Origin: Acanthaster planci
Lineage: Eukaryota > Echinodermata > Asteroidea > Valvatida > Acanthasteridae
DNA: 64,000 nt
Direction of reading: 5' to 3'
Assembly (NCBI RefSeq): GCF_001949145.1
Contig: NW_019091418.1
Location: forward strand, 2,557,061-2,621,060
Shown here: one piece after another, positions 50,355-63,800 of the stretch
Layout: the number at the start of each line of letters is the position of its first letter
Numbering within the stretch: the stretch's first letter is position 1
The notes under the pieces: generated by a model
What the model was told of the DNA's origin: nothing
The model's input: only the letters and a program-made list of their open reading frames with translations
The model's database searches: none
Program-made: the position numbers and the translations under genes

Positions 50355-53300
50355 CATGTGAGAGAAAAAAGTGTTTTCTGCCACACGAATACAATACGGA
50401 TTCAATAACGACGTACAAATTGTCTGTATTTGACAACCAAAAAAACTGGACAAATCTTCTGGACTACACATAACTGTATGGTTATCTTCCTGACTCAAGA
50501 AAAAAAACGAAAACGCATGATTATCTTAATGTGGGTGGTCAAGTAAGGTTTTGTAGGAGGGAGGTCAGCTTCAACAAGTCACCCTCTGTATCCATACAAA
50601 ACAAGTCATGCAGTGGAGACTCACTTTTGTTTTCTCTGGACAAGTTGAATGTTTAACCAACCACAGTTTACCCTGCACCTTTGGGGAAATCTCCGCTAAA
50701 TGGGCTAGCGATGATTGTTTTCTGCTACAAGACGCGAAATGTCCTCGGGCGACCGGCCCAGCTTCCCGCGGTCACGAGCTCAGTCAACGCGGTCTCTCAT
50801 GGAATGTAACAAAACACAGCATTGACAAACGAGACGCAGCAGAAAAATGTGCCTGAAAAACAAGGAGTTACGGAATAATTTTGCGTGTACTCATGGAATT
50901 GTTATAATGACCCAGTAGGCCTTTTAAAAATGCCGTATAATATAGATTAATCTGTACATTTCAAGCTGTAGTATGGAATATCTAGTTCCTTTACATCCAC
51001 ACCATTCACTGACCAAAATCTGAGTAGGCACTAGGCCCGTGTACAACCGAATCTTCGGGCACATCATCCCAACGTACACCACGACCCCTTGACAGGAAAG
51101 AAAACCAGATTGCAATGTGTGATCTGTGGTACATGGTTCCCACAGCAAAAAGAGTATCTTTTTATCTGATTTACACAAATTAACCCTATCAATATTAATA
51201 TTCATCTCCCCTTCAGAAAGTAATTTTGGTTAAAAATATCTGAAATTTAGGCTGAGCACATTCATTATTAATTCCCAAAAATTATATATAAAACTAAAGT
51301 TGAGACATTTCATACATATTAAGTATTTCGAGATGTCACAATCTAGAGATACTGACAAGTATTTTACTCCTCGTTTTGCATTTGATTTCATGAGCATATA
51401 AAATACTCGAAAAATATATGTCGAGAGGTTTGTGTACCTCCACAGCCTAGTTCGGATACGCCACGGCGCGATGATACGAGAGTCTATTATATCATATCTT
51501 CCGGCATGTAAGCAACATCAATCCTTCATAATGCTAAAACAAATATCGTCACAAATCTGCCCTCGGCCCTTGTAATAACAAGACAACGAGATGTAGCCGC
51601 TTATATTATCAGCCGAATCGGCTGAAAATTACCTTGTTTTCTGACCGCAAGGGAGACGGTTGGAGCCACGGATGAGAGCGTGTTGTTAGGCGGTTACCCT
51701 CCGGGCTTTGGTGGTGCGATAGCGGGGGTTGAGATGAGGTTGTCTTGCTTCGCTTCGTTTTGCATCACCGGCCAGTCACCTAACACGGAGCGTTGGGGAA
51801 CTTGAAAGCATCAACCAAAAACTAAACCTTCGAGTCACTGAGAGTGGACTTATAGTGTCCTAACTGGAAGGGATACCCAAAGAAATATCACTCGTCTGAA
51901 GTTCAGGCAACGGATTGTTCAAAGGAGGAAACGTGAATTCTCTGGTCAACACTTGTACAGGCCTGAGCCACGATTTCCGCTGCTATTCCGACTGTAAATC
52001 TGGCGGAGCTGGAGAAATGATGCTCTGATTAAACCTCGAGTTTCCCTCGGGGCTGTAACATGACAGCTGGTGGAAGAAATCTGTGTGCGACATCCAACAT
52101 GCCCGAAGAATCGACAGAACAGGACCATATGCAACCAAGAAAAGTCATTTATTAAGCAAACAAAAACCCTGAAAGTTTTCAGGTGAGTACAATCTGTCAT
52201 CACGCGTCTATCGTCGACAACATAGTCAAATGGAAAGCCCCACAGTGGCTTTTTATTTACGTCAATTAAAGACACTTTATATATTAACCATTCCATTCAA
52301 ATAATTGTACTTGCCCTAAACTCTAATGGACGAGTCCACAGTTATGCGCACTGAATAAAGATGACGACTTGACGAGTAGGTCAATGGAGGGCATCCTACA
52401 AAGATGGAGAGACGAATCCGAGCACGTGACGTGTGGCAATATCAGGATCCTTCCCTCCCCCGTCCTTCAGCGATGGTGGGAACATTGTAAATTGAAGCTG
52501 CTAAGTCGCCATTAGTGGGGGCCATTCTGTGAAGCTGCGCTTGCAGTAAACAGCAGTCATATTTGGTAGCATGTACTCAAAATTAAATCACACTAGAAAG
52601 GAAGATTTATCAATAAATATATCTATTCTTCTCAACTTCTCTTCTCATTCTTCTCTCAACGTATTGAAATTTTACATATTCTTGTTTTCATTCAATTTCC
52701 ACTGATGAGTATAATCATTGGGCTCGTTCTAAGAATTTTAAGCCAGAGCATACAAACAAAACGTACATTCCATCCGAAGACAATAATCAATGTCAGACAA
52801 ATTTAACTCAAGCATCACATGATTTGGACAGGCTGCCAGGATATGGCTCAGGTATCAGCAGAGTCACTTTCACTTCACTGCTTTCATATAAATATTAAGT
52901 TTGACCGAATTGATTTTTTTAAATGCCAAAATATGATGTTCCACCGCCCAATTGCATACCATGGCTGACAGAACACGATTGCATGTGCACGGTGCGGAAG
53001 AAATATCCGAAATAAATCACTGGTCGATGAAGAGTTAATGGAGGATGGCGACATCCCATCGACATGACCCAGAAACTGAGATCATTGAGAAATGGAACCC
53101 GGTTCTAATGCATCGGGGCCTGCTAAAAAGGCAATCGTCTGAGATCAAATCCGATTCATGGTCCAGTTCCGTTTTAATATCAGGCATGTTTAACGATAGG
53201 TGTGTGGATCTTCAGCCAATTGCCTCTTGTTTTTCTTCTCGTAAATTTTAATGATTTGACTGATCTACAAAAGTCACTTATATCAAGCATCACGAACGAA

Positions 53301-55280
53301 AACAATCTACAGTTAGCCTATGCACTGTGCAGGAGGACGAAGCAAGATTACGTACAGCAAACCTGCAAATCATCTGGTATAGTCTGCTCCAGTTTTCAAC
53401 CGGAACCAATAAACGTATAGACGACCTGTCCTACAAAGTTTTGCATATCCCGCAGGGAAACACAGCCGACCTCGCCTCGTCTGCCCTCTGTGACTATCAA
53501 GTCAGTATACCAAAACTTGTAATTTCATTCATAATATCGTTTCTTTCTATTTTCCAACAATGTTGTTTGCTTTTGCACGTGAATAGTCGGTGTCACGTGA
53601 CCAAAACACGCTACTTTTGGCACGTAGCCTATAACGATAAGAAACCGTGTCCACAAGTCTGGAACTGCTCTAGAAAAGTAAACTTGGTGTATATAACCTC
53701 AGACGGGTGCCCTCATGCAGGATCGACAAAATATGCTGCAACGATTTAGTACTGCTAGGAGACAAAATGAGTACAGTTTCTGTATTTTGCTCATTGTCAA
53801 TGGCGAATTGACAGACACCATATGGCGATTATCATCTAAAGTACACTCTTATAAATTTTAATTATTTTATATGATTTTTGTACAGACATACTGCACTATA
53901 TTCCATTAACATTAGCCTGCAATAACCGTGTATAAATCTAGGCCTGTATGCTTGACCAATCAAAATGTGTACCCAAGCGGTTATTTTGTGCAACAACCAC
54001 TTTAAGTCAATTTGTCGGGTAAGTACAAAGCATTCGACTGACCAACGTAACCAAAGTGGAAGCCGTCAACTTGCGTCTCACACACACGAAATAAGGAACA
54101 CTTGCTGCAGTACAGTTAGGTCCGGAATTTGTTATGGGACAACGATAAAAACTAGTTAAGCCAGTGTGGACATCAGACTATTACGTCCACTGACCCAAAG
54201 TGTCGCGCCAGGCTCTGATGGCTCTTCATCACGAAATTAATAACCTGAGAACGGGTTTCTGTGAGGCACGCGGACAATCAATAGCAGAGACCAACGAAAT
54301 GGAGATTAATGTGCCTCGGGTAGCTTCATTTGATCCACATGGCCAGGTTGGTCTATGCATCGACATAGGGTTAGGAAAAGTTGTTCACGACCGATTGGAC
54401 AAGATGACAATGACCATGCGATGTTACCAAAGATGATTAAAATGATTAAAATGTTGTTCCCATTTAGTCCTCAGAAGATCGTTGTTGGGGGAATGGAACC
54501 CCCAGTGAACTTTGGACAAAAATATATACTCCATGGAGATAGAAATAGAATCGAGAACAATAATAAAGTGTCATTATTTCTTGTTATTCATCAAGCCTAG
54601 TCAAGGATATAGTTATGTTTTTACCGCAAAATTCTGAATGCAATGGTGTGACTTACAGTCGTAATCGTGAGGTTTCACCTATTTATTATTGAAATTATTA
54701 TCCCCTGAGATGGATCAATGTGTGGCAGAAGTAATTTGGAAATTGCGTTCTAGAAGCGACAATCAAAATGTTATTAAACTTTACAAGTCTCCTTTTTATG
54801 CCTATTAATATAGGATAGCTTACAGGGGTAAAGGTTTTTAACGACGGGGGCACGAGTCTTCTTCAGATATGCCCATGCTTAGGTGGCATTTTGCGTTCAA
54901 ATTCATAAACAGTTACGGCATAAAACAGCTTTCTCGGGATCTTTACAAAAACATATGATGCATATACAATTACACTCTAGTCTACTAAAATCGAGCTTGA
55001 AGAATTTCGAGGAGTTTCTGATAGAGGTGCATCTCAGTATGTGGCCCATACATTCGTTTGTTTTTTTTAACAAAGCCGGATCCAAACCCAAATATTCGGG
55101 GCAGACTTTTGTAGGAGTGGCCAACAATGTGGATTTTTTCCCTGTGACCTTTTATAGCCGTGCTGAGGGGCGAGGCAACATTTTGGGGCGTTTTGGGGAA
55201 GGAGGAAAATGAAATTAAAAACCAAATTTTGTTATTAGAGAAAATGGCTCCTCTGGGAAAATTGTCCCCGTACCCTCCCC
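50355..55280. other. Gene-poor stretch, no gene recognised
   Basis: About 4.9 kb. Open frames such as 53045-53251, 53327-53749 and 54200-54436 (plus) have no recognisable domain. Donor-like sites on the plus strand at 52185 (TTTTCAG|GTGAGT) and 54009 (GTCGG|GTAAGT) lack a convincing upstream acceptor and coding frame. CpG is clearly denser than in the left 22 kb. Confidence 0.5.
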
Positions 55281-55575
55281 CAGCAGCGGTGGATCCAGCT
55301 TTTGGTGTGTGTGTGTGGGGGGGCAGACTGTAAAGCAAATGCAGCTTCGGCCTCATTCAACATGATGTAAGCCTTACTCACGGTCCTTACACCGTTGCTT
55401 TTATTTGCTGGTTGTGTTGTTTTAGGATTTGCGTGTTAATATTTTGATAAATACATACTTTCTTTCCTTCTACTTTGAAGTATTCTTTGTAAAATAAAAA
55501 AAAATTAAACATCAGAAAAAAAACCGCCCGAGGGGGGAATTGCCCCTCCCCCCGGATACAACTGCCCCCAAGCCT
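55281..55575. repeat. G-rich transposon terminal fragments
   Basis: CAGCAGCGGTGGATCCAGC at 55281 followed by a GT repeat and a G run looks like the end of a short inverted-repeat DNA element. A second patch at 55525-55575 (AGGGGGGAATTGCCCCTCCC and a following CCCCGGATAC) may be another end. Related fragments occur at 21436 and 62966. I cannot define full boundaries or target duplications. Confidence 0.35.
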
Positions 55576-58500
55576 GCCTTGATTTCTTACAAAAGATCAA
55601 ATGAACCGCCAAGAGTGGACTTGACGAGTACAGTAGGCCTACTTGAATCCGACTTAAGATATACGGGTGACGTTGCCGACCATGTCTGCTACAGAACGGG
55701 ATGACGGTGAGGGCGCGCATGTCCCCGATGGCTAGCAAACACGCAATCATGGTACTAGAAATATTAACAAAAATCAGCCATTCCAGCTAAGTTTGGAATT
55801 AGAGATAAATGTACATACATTTCACAATGCATAAATATGTTTGATATATGGGCCGTCAAACTACCGACGATCAGTATTTGCTGAATATAAAATGATTTTG
55901 ATCTAGTGTATCAGTTCAAACACGCCCCAGAAACATCATTTCTACCTGGTGTCAATTCTTGTTTAGTCATGCCAAGGGTTTAGTAGGCCCGAGGCTATAT
56001 ATTTCGTATATTAACAAATTCACTTCTGTACTGTAAGTATAGGCTCAGCCTAGAAGCTATTCTAAGAATGAAGACAAAATTGTCCATGCAGCTGTGAGTT
56101 ATGACCAACATAATAAAGGCTAAAGGAACCCACGTGACCCCACGTGTCCAGGGGTTGTTTCCTTCTGTATTCCCTCATCCCAGGATAATCTTTCGAAGCT
56201 CCAGGCTGGAAGCAAATTAAAGTAAACATAAAATCCTTATCTAAATTATTTCACAACCTCATCCAACCTAATTAAGGCTAACTTCCCCCGGCGTAGGTTT
56301 CAAAATGGCCATTCATCTCCAATATCTGTTTATTCCGATTAGAGGTCACATCGCTCAAATGGAGCGGAGGGCAGCATGACGGGACAACCACTGCAGTGGA
56401 TTAAAACCAACAAATGTCGGCCTCCCGTAGAAAAAAAACACAGCCGCCAGAATTTGTCTGGATCTTCTGTAAGAAAAGTCTTCATTAACCTCATTATTTC
56501 TTATGTTTTGGTTCGCTTGTGATGGTGGCGAGGTGTTTTACAAATTGCCCATTTGCCGGAAGCATGACTGGGATACCAATTCGCACATGAGCCCTAAGTA
56601 CTTAATCCCTTCTCCAAATAAATGATTAATTTTCATTTTATGCTCATTTTATGTTCTTCCTGATGACGACGAGGTAGGACAAACACTGCCGGCTATGATG
56701 ATTCATAAGTAATCTTTTCTGTTTCCGTCTCAGTCTCCGACTACTGACTAGGGTCTCTGCCGTTTTTTATCTTGCAGGAGTTATCCTGTAAATTCACGGA
56801 GAAAATTCCTTAGCCATAGATTCGAAAAGCATGGAGGACAAGGAGGGAGCAGCACTCAACACCCCAACCAACAGTCCAGGATAGAATTAATCATTACGTA
56901 AATATGCAGGCTTGCAAATGGCAAAATAATGAGTCATTAGATTTATCTATTGGCAACGACCCTTTATACCATTAATGCTAATGGAAAGCCACTCAGTAAC
57001 AACCCACAGCCATTTCCATAGATGCGTGTGTTCCTGTCGGCAGTAGCAGCCAAAAAACTAGAACGCATAATGCCGCAAGAAAGTTGTCAAAGTTTCCAGC
57101 CAAGATGGCGAATTATTACTTCCGTATATCATTAGTCTTCAGTTATAATAAAAAATTTTTTAAAGGTTCAGCGATCATGGAAACACTCAGATTACAGCCT
57201 TACGCTGTTGTTATGTGGATGTCGTTTACCAGGAGTTACTTTTATTACTCATTACTACTCTTGTGACGTCACTCTATTCAGTAAAGTGTACATTATTTGT
57301 CATCACAGTTAAATATAGTATATTTTATTTTATTTTTTTATCAATAGATATTGTCAACAGCCCATGCAAACAAGTAATTGCATAATTATGTGTGTTAAGT
57401 TAGTAAACTTCCGCGTGAAATGTACACGTTCACGGTATTTTCAAAATCATTTGGTTTCATTTTAAATGGCTACAATTTTATTAAGCTGCTGTAAATGAAG
57501 GGATCTTTTACATAACACGTCAAATGACGGCGTTTTAATTTTGTCATTAATTCATTATTGCTTATATTTTTGTTTTCTTTTTGTTTTTGTTTTTTGTTGT
57601 TGTTGTTGTTTGCTTTTGCTTTTGGAGAAGAAAAACGAAAATTCAAAATGAGGGGAAATGACTTGGGTTCGTTAAAGCCCTAACAATACGTCTCTGTGAA
57701 GCTGCTTTGGCAAAGTATTAAGTAAATTCACTGAATGTCACTGTGTTGTTAAGTTTGTCTTTCAATTCACACTTTTAACGTTATTTTGCAGCATTTTAAT
57801 AAAGTTGGGTTTCCACAAGAATTGGTTTCTGTAATTTTTATCTTCCAAAATGACAGAGGTCGCCATAGCGAAATAAGGCATCGCTGGCTGAGTGCGCAGT
57901 TTCAGACCGTCTTGATGTCACTGCATACTGCCCTCTTGTGGTGTGAGAGGGCAACAGAGACTTCTCATATTCCGACCGATGAAAAGTCAAGTAAGATACC
58001 AGCTGCCAACGTTGTAGGTCTTTAAGTTTATCCCACGATTTAAAAAAAGATGTTGAATTAATCCTCTGTGTTGTGTTTGCCGTTGGCATTGAGAATTTTG
58101 ATGAGCCCAAAATGTGCCAAGATCCATGTGGTGTATGTAGCTTTACTTGTGAAAATTGTGTAGCTCCCCTCTCGGGCCTCATCCCGGCGGTCACACGCAT
58201 ATTCATAACCGGCCACCTTACTCTCCACATGTCTTTATCTCTCCCCGAAGTCCATCCATTCTGTGCGTCTTCATGTTCATGCATGAGGTAGTTCAAATTA
58301 GGCTGCAGTCATGCCGCAAAGTAACTCTACTGCAAATTGTCAGATCTATATCAATCAAGTGAAGAAATTATACATGTCGCGGTAAACAAGGGACCATTTT
58401 TTTCTCCAGAAGACGTTATCCGGGTAAAGAAAATCAAGTAAATATGTCACACATGACCTGTGCTTTAATCAACGAAGCACAGAACCGTAGAAATATAATG

Positions 58501-61500
58501 GCCCCAGCGAATTGCTGCAACGAAATTGCTGAACGTGACAAATGAAGCAAAGGAGAAAAAATGGAATGAACTTGAACTTGAGTCTCGGATTGCTGTTGGA
58601 AAGGATGTATACATAATGATAGAAAATAATTACTTGCCATGCTGACGATGTTTAGTAGGGTCTAAAATAAAAGAGTTTCGGGGATCGGGGATGAAGCTGT
58701 TTCAGTTTCAGGGATAAGATAGTTTGTCGAACCGACACAAGGTATAACATGTCAGTCTGACGAACGGAATGACCAGTCTTTGCAATCATGTCATTTTAAG
58801 GCATCCGGGAACTTTATCAGCACGACAAATTTCTGCTTTCTGTGAAGCTGCAATGGGTCTGTAGATTTCCGGTAAGCGGTAATTGCTTTCCTGTTATTTT
58901 CAAAATCTTTTTATCACTTAAAAGTTGCAGGGCGCTAGATTTTGTGATTTCTGACATTTAACGCCAAAGCCCAAATATCACACGATAGAGCTAAGTATGA
59001 GAGGTAAAGTCTCAAGATTTTGATCAAGCATTGAAGAATAATGGCGAATCTAAGTAAAAAGGTGATGTCAACAATAAAAATATATTCTTGAGGTCTATCC
59101 GCGTCAATATCAAGGATATCCTTAGGTCTACTTTAGTAAAAGATATTTGAGTTCTTCGTGCATTTATGTAAATAGATTCTGCAGGCATTGTTAAGTGAAG
59201 ATACAGGTATAAATAAGTTCATGGTCATTTTACAGCATATTGATCGCTAATGAACCACGTGCCTCTTGATTACTGACGTCCGACGGATTCCATCCTTCAT
59301 CTACGCATATTCGCACTGCAAAACAAGGCGAGAAACGCGGTATAAAATGGTTTGTCTGTTCGATGAGGAACGGTATCGAATTACGGAATTTAAATTACGA
59401 TCGACCGGACTCGATACTCGCCATGCGTCACCATGGATAGAGAAGTAACAGCGGTCAGGTACACTGAAGCTAGCACTTTGGTAAAAAAGCGCAGATACTG
59501 ATGAAGAAGCGTGGGTTTTGTAGTGTGATGTTATGTTGTTAACAAAAGAACGTTTTGAACAGTTGAACGAGTAAAAGACGACTATAAGCTTTACATCAAG
59601 AACCAACAGAGCGAACAAGGTAACGAGTCAAAATTAATGGTAAAAATTAGAATTCGCAGGCTGACCCATCAAGTCATGACACTCGGGTCTGGATATGGCT
59701 TAACTAGCTGTGGGGAACTGTGTTTTCGGTTTATATCATACATAGTCTTGGGCCAAGATTGGGTCTCATGCACTACCCATGGACGGTCTATTTTGGTCAC
59801 GTGTTTACCCTTCTTGTTGAGTTTGCACTTACCGTGTTGAACTAAAGGTGAAATATGCGTTCAGACATCCTGTGTGACGTCATTGTGTGTAATCCATACC
59901 AGTTTACCAATAAAACGTCCTCTGTGGAAAGTTATTATTCTACTGCTATGGGGTTTTAATGATTGTACAGTTTCTAAATAGTTGTTGTAATGACACAATT
60001 GAAACCAAAAACGCGTTTTTTCCGATAAGAATCCAATTGACCAACCGAGTACATCCCCTATAAGTTTGGTCGTGAACATCAAAGATGACTATTTGTGCAG
60101 TTGCATAGGGGTTCAAATACCCATAGGCCTATCCATAAACGATTACTTTAGCAAGACTCGAACCTCAAGGACCACATTTTATCGTCAAATATAATTTCCA
60201 ACTATATGAATCAAAGGTGATTTTCACTGTCCTGACCTTATGAATTGACTGAGCTGTAGCGGGATTATATGATAGGTTTGCTATTTTCCGGTTTTCTCCT
60301 TTCGTACTTGATATTATGCCACGCACTTCAAACATGGGGGTTATTAAAAAAGTGATCAAATGGGGCATAAGTTGATTTAATTAATGATATTTTTTAACGT
60401 TGTCAGAAATATCCTGAATTATTAATGGAAAATTTGTTACGCTTGGAGTGGCATGTTCGCATCATTCCAGTTGCATGTTTATGGTGCTAATGGGCCTATT
60501 ACATTCATTACTTCGCGTAATGCGTCCCCTGGAGTGTATTAAGGACGATATTTGTGTAAGCCGCTAAGCTCATGTCTAAAACGGGCTTCCACAGCTACGG
60601 CTAGGTCTACTGTCAGCACATCGCGTATTTTTTTAAATGAAATGAAGACCTAGACCTAGCTCTGGACAACAGGTTTGGAGGCATCCTTGCACTCTATTTT
60701 GCTGGCCATAGTAATCCGCTTTTATGAAGTGAATGTAGGGGCAGGACTCAAGACCTCAGGGATGCGAAGCGTACGGCGGAGTGATCTTGTTCAAAAATGT
60801 CATAGTTTGATTGCTCATGCCGTATGACATCTGTGACTGGTTGAAACTCCACGAACGTACAAAAGTTGCAAATGTTTCTTACTGCCAAGGTGGTTGGACT
60901 TCATCACTTGGCATGTCAGAAATGGTTTGATTCCCTTGCATGACACCTGATACACACTATATAAGCGTGTTTCCATCTACATGTTGTGGTTCACTGATTG
61001 TAAGATTGATTTATTTTCTACATTTAGTTAAATGAGAATCAGATAAAATTTATAGGGATTTCAAGGACAAACAAAACTATAAAAAACTGTCATCAAACGA
61101 TGTGGTTGACCAGATACCTGTTCAAAAAAAAAGTAAAATAAGGAATAAAAAGAAACACTATCATAACTATGTTTGAGAAATACCTCGGATGTGGACGGGA
61201 AGACCCTGTACCCTTTGAAATAAAAATGTTCCTGGTTTCAACATCACGTTCAGAGATTATTTAACCTCGTGCTGTATTTTTTCCATGTGTTCATAATGAT
61301 GGAAAGTATAAGTTTGTCACTGTACCTCAAATTAATCAAGGATATTTCTGTGACAAGGTACATGATCTGTAATCAGCATGTAAACATTAGCCTACATGAG
61401 ATTTTTTTTCAGTCAAGGTAAACCTGGTGCCCTACATGTCAAACTCCTCCACAGGGCTCCATCTCAACTTTGGGTTGATGTCCTAGTCACTGTACTGAGA

Positions 61501-62963
61501 TGGAATGACGGGGAAGGACAAAACATGAACTTGAATGGAACTACACGCAACGCACGGCCCATAAACAAGGTTTACGTATGCACCTTCCTGAAATAAGGCC
61601 AAAGTTCAGTCCCAGTGCATTGCGTGTTCCCCATAACTCATAGCCACACATACTGAGACACAAAAGCTTGGCACCCTTACATCTTTTCCAACATGAACCA
61701 CCAATATACCTTTGTACCGTTTCAAGACCACGCTCAAGCGTTTGATTTTCAAGCTAGGTGCTGCCCAACAAATCGCATCTTTGATATTCGCTCCACGGGT
61801 TTTTGTTAAGTAGCTGCTCTTCCGCCTTCAAACAACCACCCGTACATCCTAAATCCACAGGGGGGTAACACCTTGAGAGCTGCCCGTCACAGTCTGCCAA
61901 CGAACGTGACGCTATAGCCAGCGTATAAGTCCATGCTCCCAATGTGAACCCAATCAAACAAAATTTAAATGTCACAGAAAATAGTGTTGTATAGGGGAAG
62001 TATTGCTGGCCTGCCCTTTTAATCACGAAGTAAAAACAAGACCACAATACTGTCTGTGTACCATTTTGTGTTTTAAAATTCATCAGACTGACTTTACTTC
62101 CAATGCGACTCAATTAATAATGAAGTAATAAAGCAATACTAGTTCCGCAAGAGGATCCTACTACGTCACATAGCAACTCCTTAGCGAGTCGTCCTACGGA
62201 CAAGCATTGTACAGGATCATTTAGGGCCTACGGGGACTTTATAGTTTTCATACAAATATTATTACAATAAACCTATTATCTTGGCTGTATTTATGAATGC
62301 TAAGCTTCTAATGAGCAGATTAAACCAACGGGCCCCCTCCACGTCTTTTTATTTTCGAAATAATGTCACACTCAGTTATTTTTTGACAAAATAACATAAT
62401 CTCCGGTCTACAATACATAGTTACAATAATTATTAATGCGCATGACAACGGTATAGGCCAATGGGACTATTTCCTACAATGTGCATTGAAAAAGGTGTGT
62501 GTGAACCGGGGTCTTACGGTAGTACAAGCAAATTTTAACGGTCCACTCTGTCAACCATAATTCCTTGGATCGGTTTAATTCGAAACGTTTGTCTGAGCGA
62601 CACGACAGCAGCTTGTAGACGACTTAATACGCGACGCTCAGTGCTCACAACTAGGCTGTGACGGATTGATGACAGAAGGGTAAAATCTTACCAATTGTCT
62701 TCGCTCGTTTGTTTGATTTTGGGTTTTGTTTGTATTCTTGGGTTTTTTTCCATTGTATGTTGTAACGAATACATTTTACATTTTGAGAACAGTTCTGTCT
62801 CTATTCTCCATTGAATTATTCTCAACCAGAAACACAGATTTTTGTAAACAAGCGGAAATGATGATGAAACATTATACATGGCATACATTGTTTACAATGG
62901 TATTTGGTGCACTTACTTTAGTTATTAACCATTATTCTCCCCATTTTTCACTTTTTGTCTCAG
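55576..62963. other. Long gene-poor stretch, no gene recognised
   Basis: About 7.4 kb. A (TTG)n microsatellite lies at 57595-57610 at the end of a T-rich tract. A cluster of ATTA/TAAT cores lies at 56260-56990. A minus-strand frame at 57838-58296 (152 codons) has no recognisable motif. GGTATAAAATGG at 59338 resembles a TATA box ahead of a short plus-strand frame (first ATG at about 59347), but no other gene signal supports it. TAGGCCTA occurs near 55633 and 60125. Confidence 0.5.
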
Positions 62964-63013
62964 TGCGGGGGGCGGGGTTGGACCCCCCAACACCCCCAAT
63001 CCGCGCCTGGACT
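62964..63013 (-). repeat. G-rich transposon terminal fragment
   Basis: On the minus strand the fragment starts CAGGCGCGGATTGGGGGT and continues with G runs split by a short TCC and AACCCC. This is similar in style to the fragment at 55281 (GCGGTGGATCCAG) and probably the end of a related non-autonomous DNA element. The other end was not found. Confidence 0.35.
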
Positions 63014-63214
63014 TAATGACTTGCCGGTTGCTGCTGTAATTTTTACTCTGACGTGGTCAGGACGTAAAACGCCAATATGTATTTTTAGTTAAATTTGAAT
63101 GATGTCCTGATATTGTAACTATGTGGGCTTATCCGTAATACTGCTTGCCGAATTGAAATCGCTTTAACTGGGAAAAGTTTTCCAAATAACTCTAGACAAA
63201 AAACACAAACTTAC

Positions 63215-63297
63215 CTGTAAGTGGAAAAGCTGATTTGCTGCGCCAACGGAATGACTTGGAAGTCGACGGCGCCACGCAGTCTAGTCAAACGGCATTC
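63215..63297 (-). other. Candidate second exon of the right-edge gene
   Basis: On the minus strand, GTCTTTCCCAG forms a fair acceptor before 63297, and TTACAG|GTAAGT is a strong donor after 63215. The 83-bp segment is fully open in one frame (beginning ECRLTRLRG and ending ISFSTY). That frame needs a phase-0 upstream exon, whereas the ATG exon at 63509-63527 ends in phase 1. Joining the two would reach a stop after five codons, so this segment is either 5' UTR, an exon of another isoform, or not an exon. Confidence 0.25.
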
Positions 63298-63508
63298 CTG
63301 GGAAAGACGCACCTTACACTGACCAACCTGTCCTTACCTCAGCTAAACCAATCATATGGGTGAATTCCCGGATGATGATAATTACTGGCTACCCTCGACG
63401 CATTGAATTATCCTGCGATGACCTATGGTGTCAGCCAGAGTGTGGACAGGGTTCTCACTGCCCTAACTTCAACGGTCATTACTTACTTTGTCAGAGGTGA
63501 AAACTTAC

Positions 63509-63800
63509 CGCAAGCGAGTTCAGCCATCTTGAATCCGTTGTAGTGAAAGAAAAACAGACATCAGGATAAGCTGAAAAGTCTAGAGGGCAAAGACAGCACG
63601 CGCGTGAACGCTGGCCCACGCAAAAAGTTATCGGACGTGTTGGAGTAAAGCACGAGATGCCCTAGGGGTACATCTTCCATGGACGACTCTGTAATGAACA
63701 CGTCTTTTTGTTGTCCCTACAGCTGAGGTCCCACTCGAAGGCTATAGCTATATACGACCCCTACGAGCGCCCTCTACGTGCATTTCCGACTTAATCTTAA
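63509..63800 (-). other. First-exon-like block (5' UTR plus ATG) of an unnamed gene
   Basis: On the minus strand ATGGCTGAACTCGCTTGCG is followed directly by GTAAGT. This gives a first exon with 19 coding bases (M-A-E-L-A-C, then one base). The ATG at 63527 has a good context (AAGATGG, A at -3, G at +4). The sequence to the right has more CpG (for example GCACGCGCGTGAACG near 63596), as expected of a promoter. A second, weaker donor (AAA|GTAAGT) lies 22 bases further on. The gene would read leftwards into the window, but I cannot follow it. The coding part is too short to identify a family. Confidence 0.4.

Noticed and set aside
52150-52195. Plus-strand TTTTCAG|GTGAGT donor
   Set aside because: The same bases also read as an acceptor; no open frame with a second splice site could be found.
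53045-53251. Polar plus-strand frame beginning MATSHRHDPE
   Set aside because: Looks protein-like at the start but ends without a donor, and no similarity is recognised.
57838-58296. 152-codon minus-strand frame
   Set aside because: No recognisable motif; another frame on the opposite strand covers the same stretch equally well; no splice or promoter signals.
59338-59448. TATA-box-like GGTATAAAATGG ahead of a short plus-strand frame
   Set aside because: The frame is short and unrecognised, and no other promoter or gene evidence is present.
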